Below are positions 11,479 through 24,567 of a DNA stretch of 64,000 nucleotides, piece after piece. The first letter of the stretch is position 1, and each line of letters opens with the position of its first letter. The DNA comes from Irpex lacteus. Taxonomy: Eukaryota > Basidiomycota > Agaricomycetes > Polyporales > Irpicaceae. A program made the translations under genes and the position numbers. The notes below the pieces were generated by a model. That model saw only the letters and a list, made by a program, of their open reading frames with translations. It did no database searches and was not told where the DNA came from. The stretch lies in assembly GCA_001986395.2 (NCBI GenBank), contig MQVO02000002.1, forward strand, positions 992,001 to 1,056,000. Reading direction: 5' to 3'.

Positions 11479-14008
11479 TCATAGGACATAGATAAAGTCT
11501 TCGTTCTTTGTATCAGTCAGATCATCGAACGCCTTGGCGTTGAGAACGGTCGGATCTGCACCCTCTTCTCTCTCCTTGTCCCTGTTCAACTGTTGAAGTC
11601 GCTCCGCATCCTTGGCAGACTCGAGAGACGTGTCGACGATGTCGGCTGCCTTGCCCGCGCGATGTCTGGCCTTCGCGTGCTTCCTGTTCAGGAACGACAA
11701 ATATGCGGCGGTGATGCTGGATCGAGAGACTTATATTAGTACACGGCCACCAGGAAGATACTCGTTCAATGGCTCACAGGATCGTGGCGGCCAAGACCAC
11801 CCAGCAGACAAGACTGAATGATCATGTGAGCATTGCAACTTGTAAGTCTATGTACGGTGAGTAGTACCTGGCAATGAGACCCCGACGGTATTCAGGAGCT
11901 TCTTCGGACGTGTAGAGCAAAGGACCGACAATCTGCATCGTAGACAGAGAATTCAGTCCTGTGGAGTATGAGATCATGGCGGATTACTCACGTTTCCGAC
12001 ACATTGAGATACGAAGACAGTAGCTGATGGAGGAAGATTAGAATAGCTCCAGCGCTTTCTTATGCAGTTAAATACCTGTGGTACAGAGCTTCTTGGTGTG
12101 ACCGGCTGTGTTCTGGCTGCTCCATGTGTACAGCATAGGCTGAATGGCGGTGAAGAACGACAGCTGTATAGTAGAGCCTAAGGATGCGAAGGAACACAGT
12201 TGAGACAATGACGTGACTTACAACGTAGTAGCATCCAAGGAGTGTATTACGGAGCTCAGGACCTCGTCCGAGTGTGAGCAAAGCAACTGCACCAGCGATG
12301 GGGGGTAGAGTGAGGAAGAAGACTACTGGAGACTTGAGTTTGATCCGGGTGGCGACCCATGAGGCGATAATGGTGAGGACAAATTGCAACGCAGCGAAGG
12401 GAATATTGAAGAGTAACGTCTCGAACTAGATATTTTCATAAGCGAACCGTATATTCAGTGCGCAATGATAATTTTTATACCTGGTTGAACCCAAAGCCTT
12501 TGATAATAAGGGGGCCAAAGGTGCCGATGCCACCACTCGGAAGCCTGGAGAGGTCATTGAACTGGACTGAGTGCCTGCGAAAGGGGATTTCGGAATTTTC
12601 ACTTACGCGCATAGAAAGAGCATCGCAAACCAAAGGTAGGTCTTAGGATCGAGGACGAGGTCCCACACTTGCTCCCATTTCCATACCTTCGCTTCCATAC
12701 CCTTCATAATATAGAATGTCAGAGATACGACCTTCGCCCGAGCACAGGTTGGCTTACCATGTTGTTCGCTCGGAGACGTTCCACGGCGACGATCTTCTCC
12801 TCGCGGTTGAGGAACCTTGCCTTGGGCGGGGAGTCGGGTAGAATGATCCATACCAGAGGGGACAAGACTACTGTGAGCAGACCGATGAAAAGAAAGATGG
12901 TCTGTAGTCGTTGATGGGTATGTCGATATTGTATCCTTGTACGCAAAATTTCTACATACCTGCCATGGAAAGAGCTTATCGCTCTTAATGTGCCCAATGC
13001 CCCATGCAAGGAGAGATCCAACCTAAACAGACGAATGTATAAGGCTCACGCTAAAACGAACATGCATTGATTCGTACCATCCCAGTCGCTGCATTAGCCG
13101 CGTACCAGATGCCAAGACGCATAGTTTGTTCGCGTCGTCTCCACCACTGAAGGGCCATTCAGTTTCGCATGCACGATGAGGCGCGTAAATATACGGTGTA
13201 CTTACCATTTGCGTGATTGTGATAAAACACGGTGCTGAATTGGATTCATCAATAAAAACGGTTCAATACTGAATAGAAAGCACGACCTACCAACCGTGGC
13301 CTCAAAAATGCCGAGGAAGAAACGTGCAGTAATGAGCCCTTTGAAGTCGTGTGCCGCGGCACTGCACGCCACTACGGTTCCCCACATAAAGACATTGACG
13401 AACACTAATTGGCAGTCGATTTAGTACAATAGCGAGTAGGACAAGAGAGCTTCACTCACAATACTTTGCAACAGGCATACGCACAATGAGGTAAGACGAG
13501 ACCGGTTGCCATACGAGCTGAGCAACATATACTATGCTGCCCAACCAACTGTATTGTTTGCCATGGAGGTCTGAGAGTTGTCATTAGGTTTAAGCAGATT
13601 CTCACAAAAGGCGGCTTACTAGCGTCGGTTTGGATGCCAAAAACGGATGCATATGAGAGCGAAGATCTATAAGCGAGTGGTATCAGTGAAACCGTCCAAC
13701 CACAGGTGAGCATCAAAGACACACTTGTCTAGCTGTTGTAGGAAGTACACGATGAAGATGACGGGCATCAACCACAAGTCGATCTTGCGAAGCACCGCAC
13801 GGTCCTGTTCAGCAGTCACTATGACAGACTGGGCAGAGTCGCCGAGGATAGTGAGGGCCGCATCTTTTCCAGAGCTACCACTCGAGCCTGCCCCTGGAGT
13901 CTGAGTGGGAGGGGCCTGAGTCTCCAAGTCCACAACTTCTTCATGCTCGATATCGAGCTTCTTGTCGAGTTCCTCAAGCGAGCGGGTAGGAGAAGCTGTG
14001 CCGGCCAT
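11479..14008 (-). CDS. MFS transporter, allantoate permease (Dal5/ACS) family
   Basis: Plasma-membrane anion:cation symporter family that imports small organic anions such as allantoate, nicotinate or pantothenate. About a dozen exons. The hydrophilic N-terminus (residues 1-85) is followed by LWLMPVIFIVYFLQQLDK (TM1). Later come FVNVFMWGTVVACSAAAHDF, LITARFFLGIFEATVAP, the central loop PDSPPKARFLNREEK, then PSGGIGTFGPLIIKGFGF and LQFVLTIIASWVATRI. The RFFLGIFEA and PDSPxxARFL motifs are typical of Dal5-type transporters. The cytosolic tail is charged, ending NEDFIYVL and a stop at 11479-11481. Substrate cannot be assigned. The upstream dioxygenase gene is convergent with it. Confidence 0.88.
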
Positions 14009-15180
14009 CTTTACACAAAATGGACGTGGGATGTTGGCGAGAGGCTGCGAACCTCAGAATTTGCGAAGGAAATATGCGTTTTATGTTCTGTGTTCGCACG
14101 CGGTGGCGTATCTCAATGAGGCCAAGGACTGGCCAAGGCTGGTGAGTATGTGGGGTGAGGCCGGACCGCTAGAATGCGAATGAGAAATTCTGCGATATGG
14201 GGAAATGTGGGGAAGGCACACGTGGATTAGATTGGGACACCTTGTACCTGAGACGTATAGTGTTTTGTATGCACTGCCGCCAGCAAGTTATTTCCGGGGG
14301 AGCGCCAGTTGATTAGTTGAGCCTTCCGTCGGAAAGTCGTGAGAGCGTTGAGGACATTATCATTGAATCCCATCTTGACGTGCTGTAGGTACGTGGGTGA
14401 GTTCCAGTACCGTGCACGCATACCTACACACCCGTCCAAGCCAGTTGAACGACCGAGCCGTCACCTCTAAGGTACTCTCTTTTCAAGAATAAACCTGATG
14501 GTTGTGATGTCTTGCAACATGGAGAGAAAACATATGACTGTAAACTGAGATAGCGATGGTCACTAGTTGTCGCGCCAAGACGTCGGGAGTCGCACGGACA
14601 AGGTCAGCTGGTACACTTGCCGTACAAAACATGACGTACCCGATTGCAAAGCCTCTAAACCCATCAACAGAGTTAGTGGTCGGTCCCGCCTGCATTCCAT
14701 GGACGTGGGCGCAATTGAGTCACGCGCGTGCACAGCTGGCAATAAGGTCAGTCAAAACTTAATGCGCGACTGGCCCATAGCCAAGATCGTTACAGTTCAA
14801 CAATCGACATTCGGTTCCGACAGGCTGTCGTCATATCGAGGAAAAGCGATTGACTTCAGATAACCGGGTTTCCCCAGATTTTGTGTTCTCGATAATGCGG
14901 GGTAACAGGGAACATATCCGCGTGTACGCCTCCGCGCTGGGAAACCATTGATGCGGTAGGGCGCAACTATGAGTGGGTCAGGAGAACATTCAGTAGTCTG
15001 CGAAAGTTGGCGTTCGGTAGCAGCATAAGTGAATTGTCGGACCGTCCGTTCCGCGCGGTCCATGAGCAATCTTGACTGCTCTCGTCTTGTGAGGTATAAT
15101 TGAGTTCTCTGGGGAATGGCCATGGACGCGTTCTCACCAGTGCAGAAATTCTCCTCTCAGTCTCCCCGTCGCTTCCAGCA
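14009..15180. other. Intergenic, divergent promoters
   Basis: 1.17 kb between the transporter (minus) and the oxidoreductase (plus). Several frames of 60-108 codons overlap on both strands, none with domain features. Nothing beyond promoter sequence can be supported. Confidence 0.45.
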
Positions 15181-16870
15181 ATGTCTTCGTCAGAGAAACC
15201 ACTCGGCGGCCGCGTCGCCATTGTTGGTACAGGCAGTCGCGCCTCCATGTTCGTTCGGGGCATCGTAGAACGACCCAACAGTCAGGTTGTTGCCATCTGT
15301 GAACCGAATGCTGTACGCGCACAGTACTACAACAATCTTTTGAAGGACCTTGGCGCACCCGAGGTCCCAATATACAAGCCAGACGGATTCCAGGAGATGT
15401 TAAGGAAGGAAAAGGTCGAGACAGTTGTGGTCACTTGTATTGATGCGTTGCACGACTTGTATATCGTGCCTGCTCTGGAAGCCGGAGGTAAGCTGAGGTC
15501 ATATTATATACCTGGGACCAACACTCACCTTCTGAAATAGTTCGCGTCCTTACAGAGAAGCCTATGACGACAGATATCGAGAAGTGCAGAAGGATCCTCG
15601 ACACAGTTAAGCGTACGAATAACCATGTTACTGTTACCTTCAACTATCGGTGAGCCAAATTCAGGCAGATATCACTTGTATTAGCTCACTAACTGACTCA
15701 CCTTCAGGTACAATCCCGTACATGAGGCGGTCAAAAGAGCGATTGCAGATGGGAGGATCGGCAACGTCCTCTCTGTGCACTTCGAATGGCTCCTTGATAC
15801 TGTACATGGCGCCGGTAAGCTACATTACTCCATCTCTAAACAAATTACCAGTTCACTCACAGATATTCATGCACAGACTACTTCCGCCGCTGGCACCGAC
15901 AAAAGTCCAACTCCGGCGGTCTCATGGTCCACAAGTCCGGACACCACTTTGACCTCGTCAACTGGTGGCTGGACTCGGAGCCCGAGACTGTCGCAGCCAT
16001 GGGCAAGTTGGCTTTCTACGGTGCCGAGAACGGAAAACGCCACGGATGGGCGAAGAACTATGAGCGGGCTCGTGGGTCTGCAGAGGCAAAAAACGACCCG
16101 TTTTCTATTGACCTCGAAGGAGACGAGACCTTAAAAGGCATCTATGCCGACGCAGAGAAGGAGGACGGCTATCATCGTGACCAGAACGTGAGCGTGACAC
16201 TCGATATGAGCGATACAACAAAAGCATACCGACCCACATATTCACATCTCCGTAGGTCTTTGCTCCAGAGATCGGAATCGAAGACGACATGGCACTACTT
16301 GTGCGTTACACCAACGGTGCCACTATGACATACCACCTTGTGAGCACTTCGAATTGTCCGGTTTGAAGCTTCCTGACGTATCCGACGCCTAGACCGCATA
16401 TTCCCCCTGGGAGGTAAGATACCACTGGCTACAATAAAAAATCAGCATGCTGACCAGCTTTACAGGGATATCGCGTCATGTTCAACGGAGACCAAGGACG
16501 ACTTGAGCTCGAAGTTGTCGAATCCCAATTCCGCGAAGCGTCCGACCCTCAGTTGACAGGCGGTCAGATCCACGGCAAAGCTGCACTGCCAAACCCTGGA
16601 GAAGCGACGATCAAGGTACATAACCTTTGGAAGAGACCAGAGCTAATCCCTGTAAAGTATGAACATGGAGAGCATGGCGGAGGCGATCGACGGATGTTGA
16701 GCGTGCTGTTTGGACCTCTGCCGGGCGAGCAGGCCGATACCGGCGACGCCTCGAAGCAGGGTGCGAACGAGAGAGACGGAGCGTTGGCGTTAGCTGTGGG
16801 TTTACTGGCTAACGAGAGTTTCAAGAGCGGCGCATTCGAGCATGTCAAGGATCTTGGATTCCAGCTTTAG
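15181..16870 (+). CDS. Gfo/Idh/MocA family NAD(P)-dependent oxidoreductase
   Basis: Sugar or inositol-type dehydrogenase family. The N-terminal Rossmann fold starts GRVAIVGTGSRASMFVRGI. Strand 5 and the catalytic Lys lie in RVLTEKPMTTDIEKC. The C-terminal substrate domain carries SGGLMVHKSGHHFDLVNWW, the GG...HxxHxxD signature of catalytic residues. The gene has seven exons, including a 21-nt microexon (16393-16413, TAYSPWE). The tail has FEHVKDLGFQL before the stop at 16868-16870. The ATG at 15181 precedes the Rossmann motif by 10 residues, the normal distance; an upstream non-ATG extension has no family support. No targeting signal is visible, so cytosolic. Substrate is unknown. Confidence 0.88.
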
Positions 16871-17412
16871 CCCTGTTTTAGGTTTGCTATGCAACCTTCG
16901 TCAATCAACTATAGTAGTACTTGCTAAACGCCATTTTGACTCACGATATAATGCGTGCTTGCCGTCATCTGACATGATAGATGGCAGTTGTCAATATGTG
17001 GTGTTCCCAGAAATCGTAAACGAGCGGAGTCGGTGGTGGTGGCATTTCTTCGAAAAGGATATGGGCGCTTGATCTTATGCCTCTTGCTTTCCACCATTAA
17101 TAACACCCGACCACTAATACACTCTCAGCTACATACAAAAGGTGAGTATCTCTTTAACGCACATTATACTGTTAATGTAATAACCTGTTGCGACGGTGTA
17201 ACACGTTATACGCCACCCGTGCATATTCGCTACCTAGGGCGTTCATGAGTTCTCCCACAATTGCTTAGTGGTCAGCGGCAGGTTCACGGTTCTCAGAAGT
17301 ACAAACCTTGTCTGCGCATCACCTGCCTGCAGTGAGCGCGTACATATATGGACAGTCCCTGATAAAATCCGACTGGTCTTCCCCCACGGTGCGTTCCTTG
17401 TCAGCAACACTC
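16871..17412. other. Intergenic between tandem plus-strand genes
   Basis: 3' UTR of the oxidoreductase and promoter of the next gene. No coding support. Confidence 0.5.
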
Positions 17413-18145
17413 ATGAGTCGACCACCCACATACGACGAGATCAAGCTGGTCGCTCGGGATGTTAACCGTGTGCTCGCTGCACGAGGCTTGACGGCCTACT
17501 TGTTTGGAGGTACAGCTTGTCGTCTGTATGGTAATTCCAGGACACCGAACGTGAGTGGCATTCTCGAGCTCGCTTTCCATAAGTGCTCAGCCCACGAGCA
17601 CACAATAGGACGTCGACATCGTCATAAGCACTACTGCTTATTCCACCGAGGAACTCAAGGTCCTCATTCGTGATGCCAACCCCGCGAGGTTCTACCTTCG
17701 CGCCTCCCAAAGGGTCGGCGAAACGTACAAGATCCTCTGGGCCGGCCTCGGAAAACGTCGTTCCTGCAAAGTCGACATCCTCGTCCCCGGGATCCTCAAC
17801 ATCCCCGTAGTCCCCTCCCACCTCATCCACCACGTCGGAAACCACCCCGTCATGCCCATCATCCCCCTCTTGTTGCTGAAACTCCAAGGGTGGGAAGACC
17901 ACAGGCTGTCCGCGCGCTCGGATATGCAGCAGAAGCAGTACGTGGACGTTCGAGATATAAGCCAGTTACTGCAGATTGCTGTGTCGAGGGGTGCAAGGTT
18001 GCAGGACGACCTGGGGTGGTTGCCGGCCGAGTTCGTAGATGCCGGGCGACAGAGGCTCGCCAGGTATTTAGAGACACTGAGGCCGGCAAATGCTGAGTTG
18101 TGGGTGCAGGTCGGGTTTCAGGTGGGTGAGGAATATTGGATGTGA
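17413..18145 (+). CDS. Small nucleotidyltransferase-fold protein
   Basis: Two exons (intron about 17550-17610) encode about 220 residues. The motif YLFGGTACRLYGNSRTPN followed, after splicing, by DVDIVIST matches the minimal nucleotidyltransferase signature GGxAxxLxG...R.T.DxD, whose two Asp residues bind metal. The rest (VDILVPGILNIPVVPSH; LLLLKLQGWEDH) resembles the helical part of small MNT-like or AbiEii-like proteins that also occur in fungi. A third catalytic Asp may be in CKVDILVP. The start at 17413 is chosen because it begins a compact domain; an in-frame ATG at 17308 would add 35 residues. Cellular role is unknown. Confidence 0.72.
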
Positions 18146-18422
18146 GCACTAGGCTTCGAGGTACGATTCTTTGCTTTCTATTCGCTTCACGTGTATTTGT
18201 ATGATTTCGTTTTCTTCGGTCCCGTACTGAGCTCTGGTTTGCCTGATAAACTTCTGACTTGCTCTTTCTCATGACTGCTATATTTGGGAGTCTATAAGCA
18301 CGTATTTTTGTATAGATAGTTGTAAAATAGTACATTCAACATTTCGGAGTTCGGCGATGGGTGGGATAAGGATAACACAGACAAATTGAGAGAAAACTTT
18401 GAATGCATATGATGTGTGACCA

Positions 18423-19482
18423 TCAACGAGACGTCCAAAACCTATGTTCCCACCAGTTCCCATCCACTGGAACGATCCGCGACGGTCTACCAGAAGGGTT
18501 GCGATAATCCGACTCTTGAACCACCCAAAGCCGCTCGATCCCAACTCGTCGCATGTACTCCGCCATCCGAGCATAATTCAGCCCAACAGCATGTGGACCA
18601 TGACTATCGTCTGATAGCGCAAGACGGCCATTATATTCTTTGACGATCTACGAAACGGGCGTTGACGATCACCAGAGAAGTCATACTGTAGAGACATGAC
18701 TTACAGTGACGACGTCCTCGGCTGGGTATGCGTCTGTCCAGCCTTTACGCAGGGATGCAGCGTTCAATTCGATAACAGCTCCATAATCAACGGCAAACCG
18801 GATGTTCCTCTTGAGCTTCTCGTACGCCTCTGGATAGTCGATAAACCGGAGAGAAGGTTCGTACAGGCGACAAAGGTCAACATGACCGATGACTTCTGGT
18901 TTCACGCGTTGCATGAGCTCGTACTGGGCGTCAAAATACGACGACAGGAACGCCGTCATTTGCCCCTTCCTCCCGGAGCTCGAGTCAGAAGTGGCAAAAC
19001 TCGCGAGAGCTCGTTCGTAGGTTGGCCGGTCAAAGTCGATAGGAATCTCGTTGACATGGTGTACTGAGCCAACGATATACTCGATGCGACCGCCGTGCTC
19101 TTTGAGCAGATCTTCTAGTTTATCTAGGTCAACAGAGGAGATGTATTCCGTCTCTAGCCCGACGAGAAGCTTGATCTGTCCTGCGTATGCAGCTTTGAGA
19201 CGATGCGCTTCGTTAAGAAAATCGCTGAAATTTCGGTACAGCGTTTCAAATGCTATGCCTTCCTTCGAAAGTAGTGGTTAATACACGAGCTAAAATATGT
19301 CAAACATAGAAAGACGACCGCACCTCCTCAGGGTAGAGGTCTTGTGTCCTATAACGAGGGACATGTTCGGTGAGTCCGTATGTTTCAAAGCCTTGACGAA
19401 TGGCCTCCTGCACGACCTCCTCGAGCGTGCCCTTTGCATGTTTGCAGAACTGACCTGAGTGCGAGTGGTGGCTGTATGGCAT
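18423..19482 (-). CDS. HIS2: Histidinol-phosphatase, PHP superfamily
   Basis: Hydrolyses L-histidinol phosphate to histidinol in histidine synthesis. Three exons, about 300 residues, normal for fungal HIS2. The metal-binding start MPYSHHSHSGQFCKHAKGT contains the PHP HxH motif; further ligands lie in YGLTEHVPRY, LVGLETEYI, IVGSVHHVN, VIGHVDLCRLY and, after the second intron, LALSDDSHGPHAVG. Introns (about 19320-19263 and 18704-18645) restore each motif in frame. The C-terminus WWEHRFWTSR precedes a TGA at 18423-18425. The gene is divergent from YAH1 with only 245 bp between the start codons, which may share regulation. All expected metal ligands are present. Confidence 0.92.
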
Positions 19483-19727
19483 TCTGTTTGTTATCTCGAA
19501 ATGCTAAGTCCGTCCGAGGTGACCTGGGAAAATCAGCTGGCTGAGTCACAGACGCGTCTTTATGGGCGTTAACACGTTCCACGTGGTCATTTCGCGTGCC
19601 GAGAGACGCGGCAGAAACGGAAAGGAAAGTCTGCTGTAAGCTAAGTGCTCTCAGCTCTTACCTCCGCACCTCGTCATCTTCTCTTCGCTGCGGCTTTCTT
19701 GTGCTCTACTATCATCTTGCTACGACC
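19483..19727. promoter_or_regulatory. Shared HIS2/YAH1 divergent promoter
   Basis: 245 bp separates two divergent start codons, so it must hold both core promoters. No clear TATA box is visible; a CT-rich tract near 19655-19720 precedes YAH1. Confidence 0.5.
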
Positions 19728-20678
<951 letters not shown>

Positions 20679-20771
20679 TAGCGGGTATGAACGATTTGAC
20701 CTTCCTTGAGAATGGTGAACTTATAACAGTGAGGAGTCTGTCACGAAGCATACATCATCCTGCACCCCATA

Positions 20772-21393
20772 TTAGGTCGCCTTACTCTCGTGGTAGGCTT
20801 TATAGTCGGCCTGGATCGTTTCCACATAAACAGTGTCAACGTACTCCCTCAGCAAGTCGATCTTGCCTTCCTCATCAAAGTGGAAGAACCAGACATAATC
20901 TGGATTATAGGTCTTGCCGTTCTTGGCGAGAGCCTCCGCGGAATGCTAGATCCCAGACCGGTTCTGTGTGAGTAATGGCGGTAGTTTCACAGTCCCCTAG
21001 AAATGCTCACAAGAATGACAAAGTGCCTGTCCTTCTCATTCTCCACAATACTAATGGGGTTGTTGAGCTCGGGCTTAGAAACGGTGAGAGTATACGAAGA
21101 TTAATATGGAATATTCGAGAGGAGAACATGGATCTCTTACCTTCCAGTGCAGGTAGAAATCCAAGAGAGAGATATGTGCTAGGTACTCGTCCTTGTCCCA
21201 GGTCGCCTCTGCTGGGCGTGGGTGCCTGCTACACTCTACGTTAGAATATTTCCTGTAAGTGCGACATATATGTAGAAAAGACTTACTAGTACTTGAGATC
21301 ATCGGACAGGAACTTCGATATACGGTCTACATCCTTCGACGCTAGCGCCTCGAAATACGAATTGACCTTCTGGCGGAGGGCACTGGTGCTCAT
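20772..21393 (-). CDS. SnoaL/NTF2-like small protein
   Basis: Four exons give about 143 residues with a SnoaL-like cone fold pattern. An N-terminal helix (SALRQKVNSYFEALASKDVDRISKFLSDD) leads to YRHPRPAEATWDKDEYLAHIS, then strands PELNNPISIVENEKDRHFVIL and YNPDYVWFFHFDEEGKIDLL, and a last helix reaching YHESKAT. The acceptor pairs were chosen to avoid in-frame stops: exon 2 begins at RHPRP and exon 4 after CTAG at HSAEALAK. Such proteins are pocket-forming folds that can be isomerases, hydratases or plain binders; no catalytic residue can be named. A second copy of its first exons sits at 48177-48430. It is convergent with YAH1. Confidence 0.78.
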
Positions 21394-22573
21394 TGCTGTT
21401 GAGTACTGAGTAGGAAAAGCTCGAGGGAGGTGCTATGCGAACGTCTGACTGTCGTGCGTCGCGCTGTATTTAAGGATGCAAGGAAACGTACAATGCTACA
21501 TACATACCGTCGATATCTGAGGTATCCGAACCCTTCGCGCGCGGGCAGACCTGCCGAGGATGCGAAGACTTGCGGCACGCGTAAGAGTGTTTACGAACAC
21601 AAAGATCTATATTATAAGGGAGGGTTCCCTCCCGGGGTTGCCTTTCCCGGCGACCTGTCCAAATGCAGGAACTGCCTCTTTTAGATACGTATTCGTTCAC
21701 GGTCACATGTCGCGCTTTACTCTTCGCCTTTTTGCCTGCGAGTTTCTGTTTCGTTTCAGTTGTCTTCGCAGGTGTTGCGATTCTTCACATGCACGACAAT
21801 GGGGTTGTCGTGCTTTTTCCTCCATTTTCTGCGTCTGCGTCAGACTCATGTACTGGCATCTCCGCACAAACCTCTATGACTCGAAGCTTTCGTCTCGCCG
21901 CGGCATCATCATTTCACTGCATGCATGTCTGTCTTGCGCGTGACGAAGTCGCGGGTAGCAGCTAGTGAAGGAATAAGAAGGGCTGGAGTAGATACCAGTT
22001 GAGCACGGTCTTGCACCACCGCGGTACGACGCGTGTGCTACCGATGACCGGGAAATGAGGCTGCCACTAGAGAGCACCACTGTACCAGACATTCATCGAA
22101 TATCCATCTCTCGCTACAAGTTGACCATGACGATCGCGGTTCGGCATATATCAACGTGCATGAATGACGATCCCCTACGCAATATACAATGATGTCATTA
22201 GGCGAATACGCGTGCACGACGGCAGCGGACACAAGGACGCTGAACAGACCTTTGGCACTACTGCCCTTCATATTGTTGTTTAGTATCCGGCCCTCGAAAT
22301 GGCTTATGCTTTCCCACACAGGAATGATACAGCCAAGATTGCGACAGTTCACCAAACCTGATTGCTTTCACTCTGTTACCACGTTCAAGGTTCTGAGTTC
22401 AGTCATGACGTTGCATCCAATACACAAGGACATCGCCTACGCGTATTTCATTGAGATCCGAACAAAAAACTATAAACCAAGAAAACCTCAAACTAATTAA
22501 ATGATGCAAATAGAAATAATCGAGAAGCCATAAAGATACCCATACCCCGCTAGTGAAGAGTACGAATAACTCT
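21394..22573. other. Intergenic with possible small hydrophobic ORF
   Basis: 1.18 kb. A TATATTATAA box at 21608-21617 is followed at 21663 by a 100-codon plus-strand ORF. Its product has one hydrophobic segment (LLFAFLPASFCFVSVVFAG). TATA spacing fits a transcript, but the downstream half looks non-coding and I do not recognise it. A GGGAGGGTTCCCTCCC hairpin sits at 21618-21633. Confidence 0.25.
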
Positions 22574-24567
22574 TCACTGGAACTTCCATCCACCAGCGAG
22601 GTCCATAACGCCGTTGGGATCGAGTTGCGCCTTGAGAGTCTTCAGCAAGGGCAAATTGTCACCGAAGATCCTGTCCTTCGACGTGCTGTCAATGGCGTAG
22701 TTGCTGTACAAAGGCGCATTTGCGATGTCTTGTCCCTCGCTGACTGCGACTTTCGTGATCTGCTCAGCGCTCTGCACGATAGCGTCCCTGATGGTATCGT
22801 CGCCGGCGGGGAAAGACCAGGCGTAGTAGAGGTTGAGAGGAAGGAGGGCCTGCGAACGAGAAGGAGGGTAGGAAGCCGTTTGGGTGGTCCCTTGGGCGAA
22901 GATGCTGGGGAGGAAGGGCTCGACATCGTACGAGAGGAAAGTGGCGGACGCAAGGCCAAGACGAGGTCCCAAGACCTAGGAAATAACGTCAAGACAGTGA
23001 GCAAAGGATGAAACGGCGGACTTTGGAAGAGATGAGCGTGCTGTTCATACCTTCGTTTCGTTGACAATCGCGTCAATCAAAGCAGGAGTATACTGGAGAA
23101 GCGATACAGTATGGAAAGCGCCACTACGAGGGAGATGGGATGTTAGCTTATCTATGGGATGCAATCATAGACGGTTTGACCTACCGTTGATTAGCAGTGG
23201 CATCCGAAGGGGGAGACTGAACGAGCGATAGGAACGATCTGGTTTTCAGATCCTTGGTGAAAGCTTTGATTGCAGTGAAGTCGTCGAATATGCCGGCTGG
23301 AGGGTTGGGACCATCGTAGAAGAGAATGATTGAGGCACCAGGCTATCACGGGAGGCACGTGTGTCAGCATACCAACGAGAATCACTGACAGTGACACTAC
23401 GCACCTCGCCCAACAGGAAGTTGTAAGCAATGATCGCTTGGGCCTTAGGGTCAGTGACGTTGTTCGAGAAGTTCAGCGTTGCCTTGTTGACGGCGTCGAG
23501 TTGATCGGCGGTCGCGGTTATTGTTCCACCCCAAACTTGACCCTGAGGGTAGGTCTTGAAGTTGAAACGAGTGACGATACCCTATAGTTATATGGTTAGT
23601 TATAGTTTTGCTACTACTAGTGCTTATTCATACGCACGTAGTTGTTGTAGGCAGACCCCTGTGTTCATATATAGGTCAGCCTTGATTACAGTCGCAGAAC
23701 TAACGTTTCGACGTACCCTGAGAGCAAAGAACAGGTCCTTATTGGAAGAGTCAACAGTGGTGACCGTGCCATTGGGCAGCACCAGCTCATAGGAGAGTGT
23801 ATTATCGACGGTGAGACCGTACTGGTTGCTCAACCACGAGTATCCTGGATAGCAGAATGAGATTACGGATGACACCTTAGACAGAGACGTTGCCTTTACC
23901 TCCGCCAAGAGAGAAACCGGCCACACCAACTCCCGTCACACGGCCTCCGACAACATTGACGCCGTGGGGCTCCAGTCCTGTGTAGACATCGTCCCATACA
24001 TTTCCAGCACCGACGGTGGCAGTTTGGTTGTCAGCGTTGTAGGTCACCTCGTTGAAGCGAGTCAGGGAAATGTGGACACCCGTGGTCGAGGAGAATCCAG
24101 GGTTCGTGGCATGTCCACCACCTTTCACCTATAAGCGTCAGAAGTCAGGAAAAGGTGATCGGGGTGTGATACTACTATGGGCGCGTACACTGAAAGGGGT
24201 GCGTGTAGATCCAACGATTTGGAGCTAGACAAAGGTTAATCATACTTTATTTGACAAGAGCGTGGCACTCACGATCTTGCCTACGTCTTCAGCGGTGCCG
24301 GGTTCAACAGAGCACGCGGACTGCTGAGTGCTTGATGTAGCCCAATGATACGTATCCTGGGTGAAATGGATGGATCCTGAGAACATATGTCAGTACTTCC
24401 GCATGGCAGCCATTGCATGAGATCTGACCTGGCCAGTAGACATCAGATGAAGACGAAAGAGCCTTGGATATCTGCTTGCATGCGTCCGTAGCGCTCGAGT
24501 CGGCTTGGACAGCGGGAGCAAGGAACAGCGATGCAGTGACGAGCGCCTGAAGGGACAACTTGAACAT
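22574..24567 (-). CDS. Secreted FAD-linked oxidoreductase, BBE/FAD_binding_4 type
   Basis: Flavin oxidase family (berberine-bridge / carbohydrate oxidase-like) that oxidises sugars, alcohols or phenolics outside the cell. The N-terminus MFKLSLQALVTASLFLAPAVQA is a clear signal peptide. The FAD-binding domain shows VKGGGHATNPGFSSTTGV, where the His is the usual 8-alpha FAD attachment site, and VGAGNVWDDVY, GVNVVGGRVTGVGVAGFSLGGG. The region equivalent to the second, cysteinyl FAD link of plant BBEs has YSWLSN without Cys, so attachment should be mono-covalent. Asn-glycosylation sites include NGT and NVT. The BBE C-terminal segment (APLYSNYAIDS...DPNGVMDL) ends WKFQ at 22574. About nine exons. 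Substrate unknown. Confidence 0.88.
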
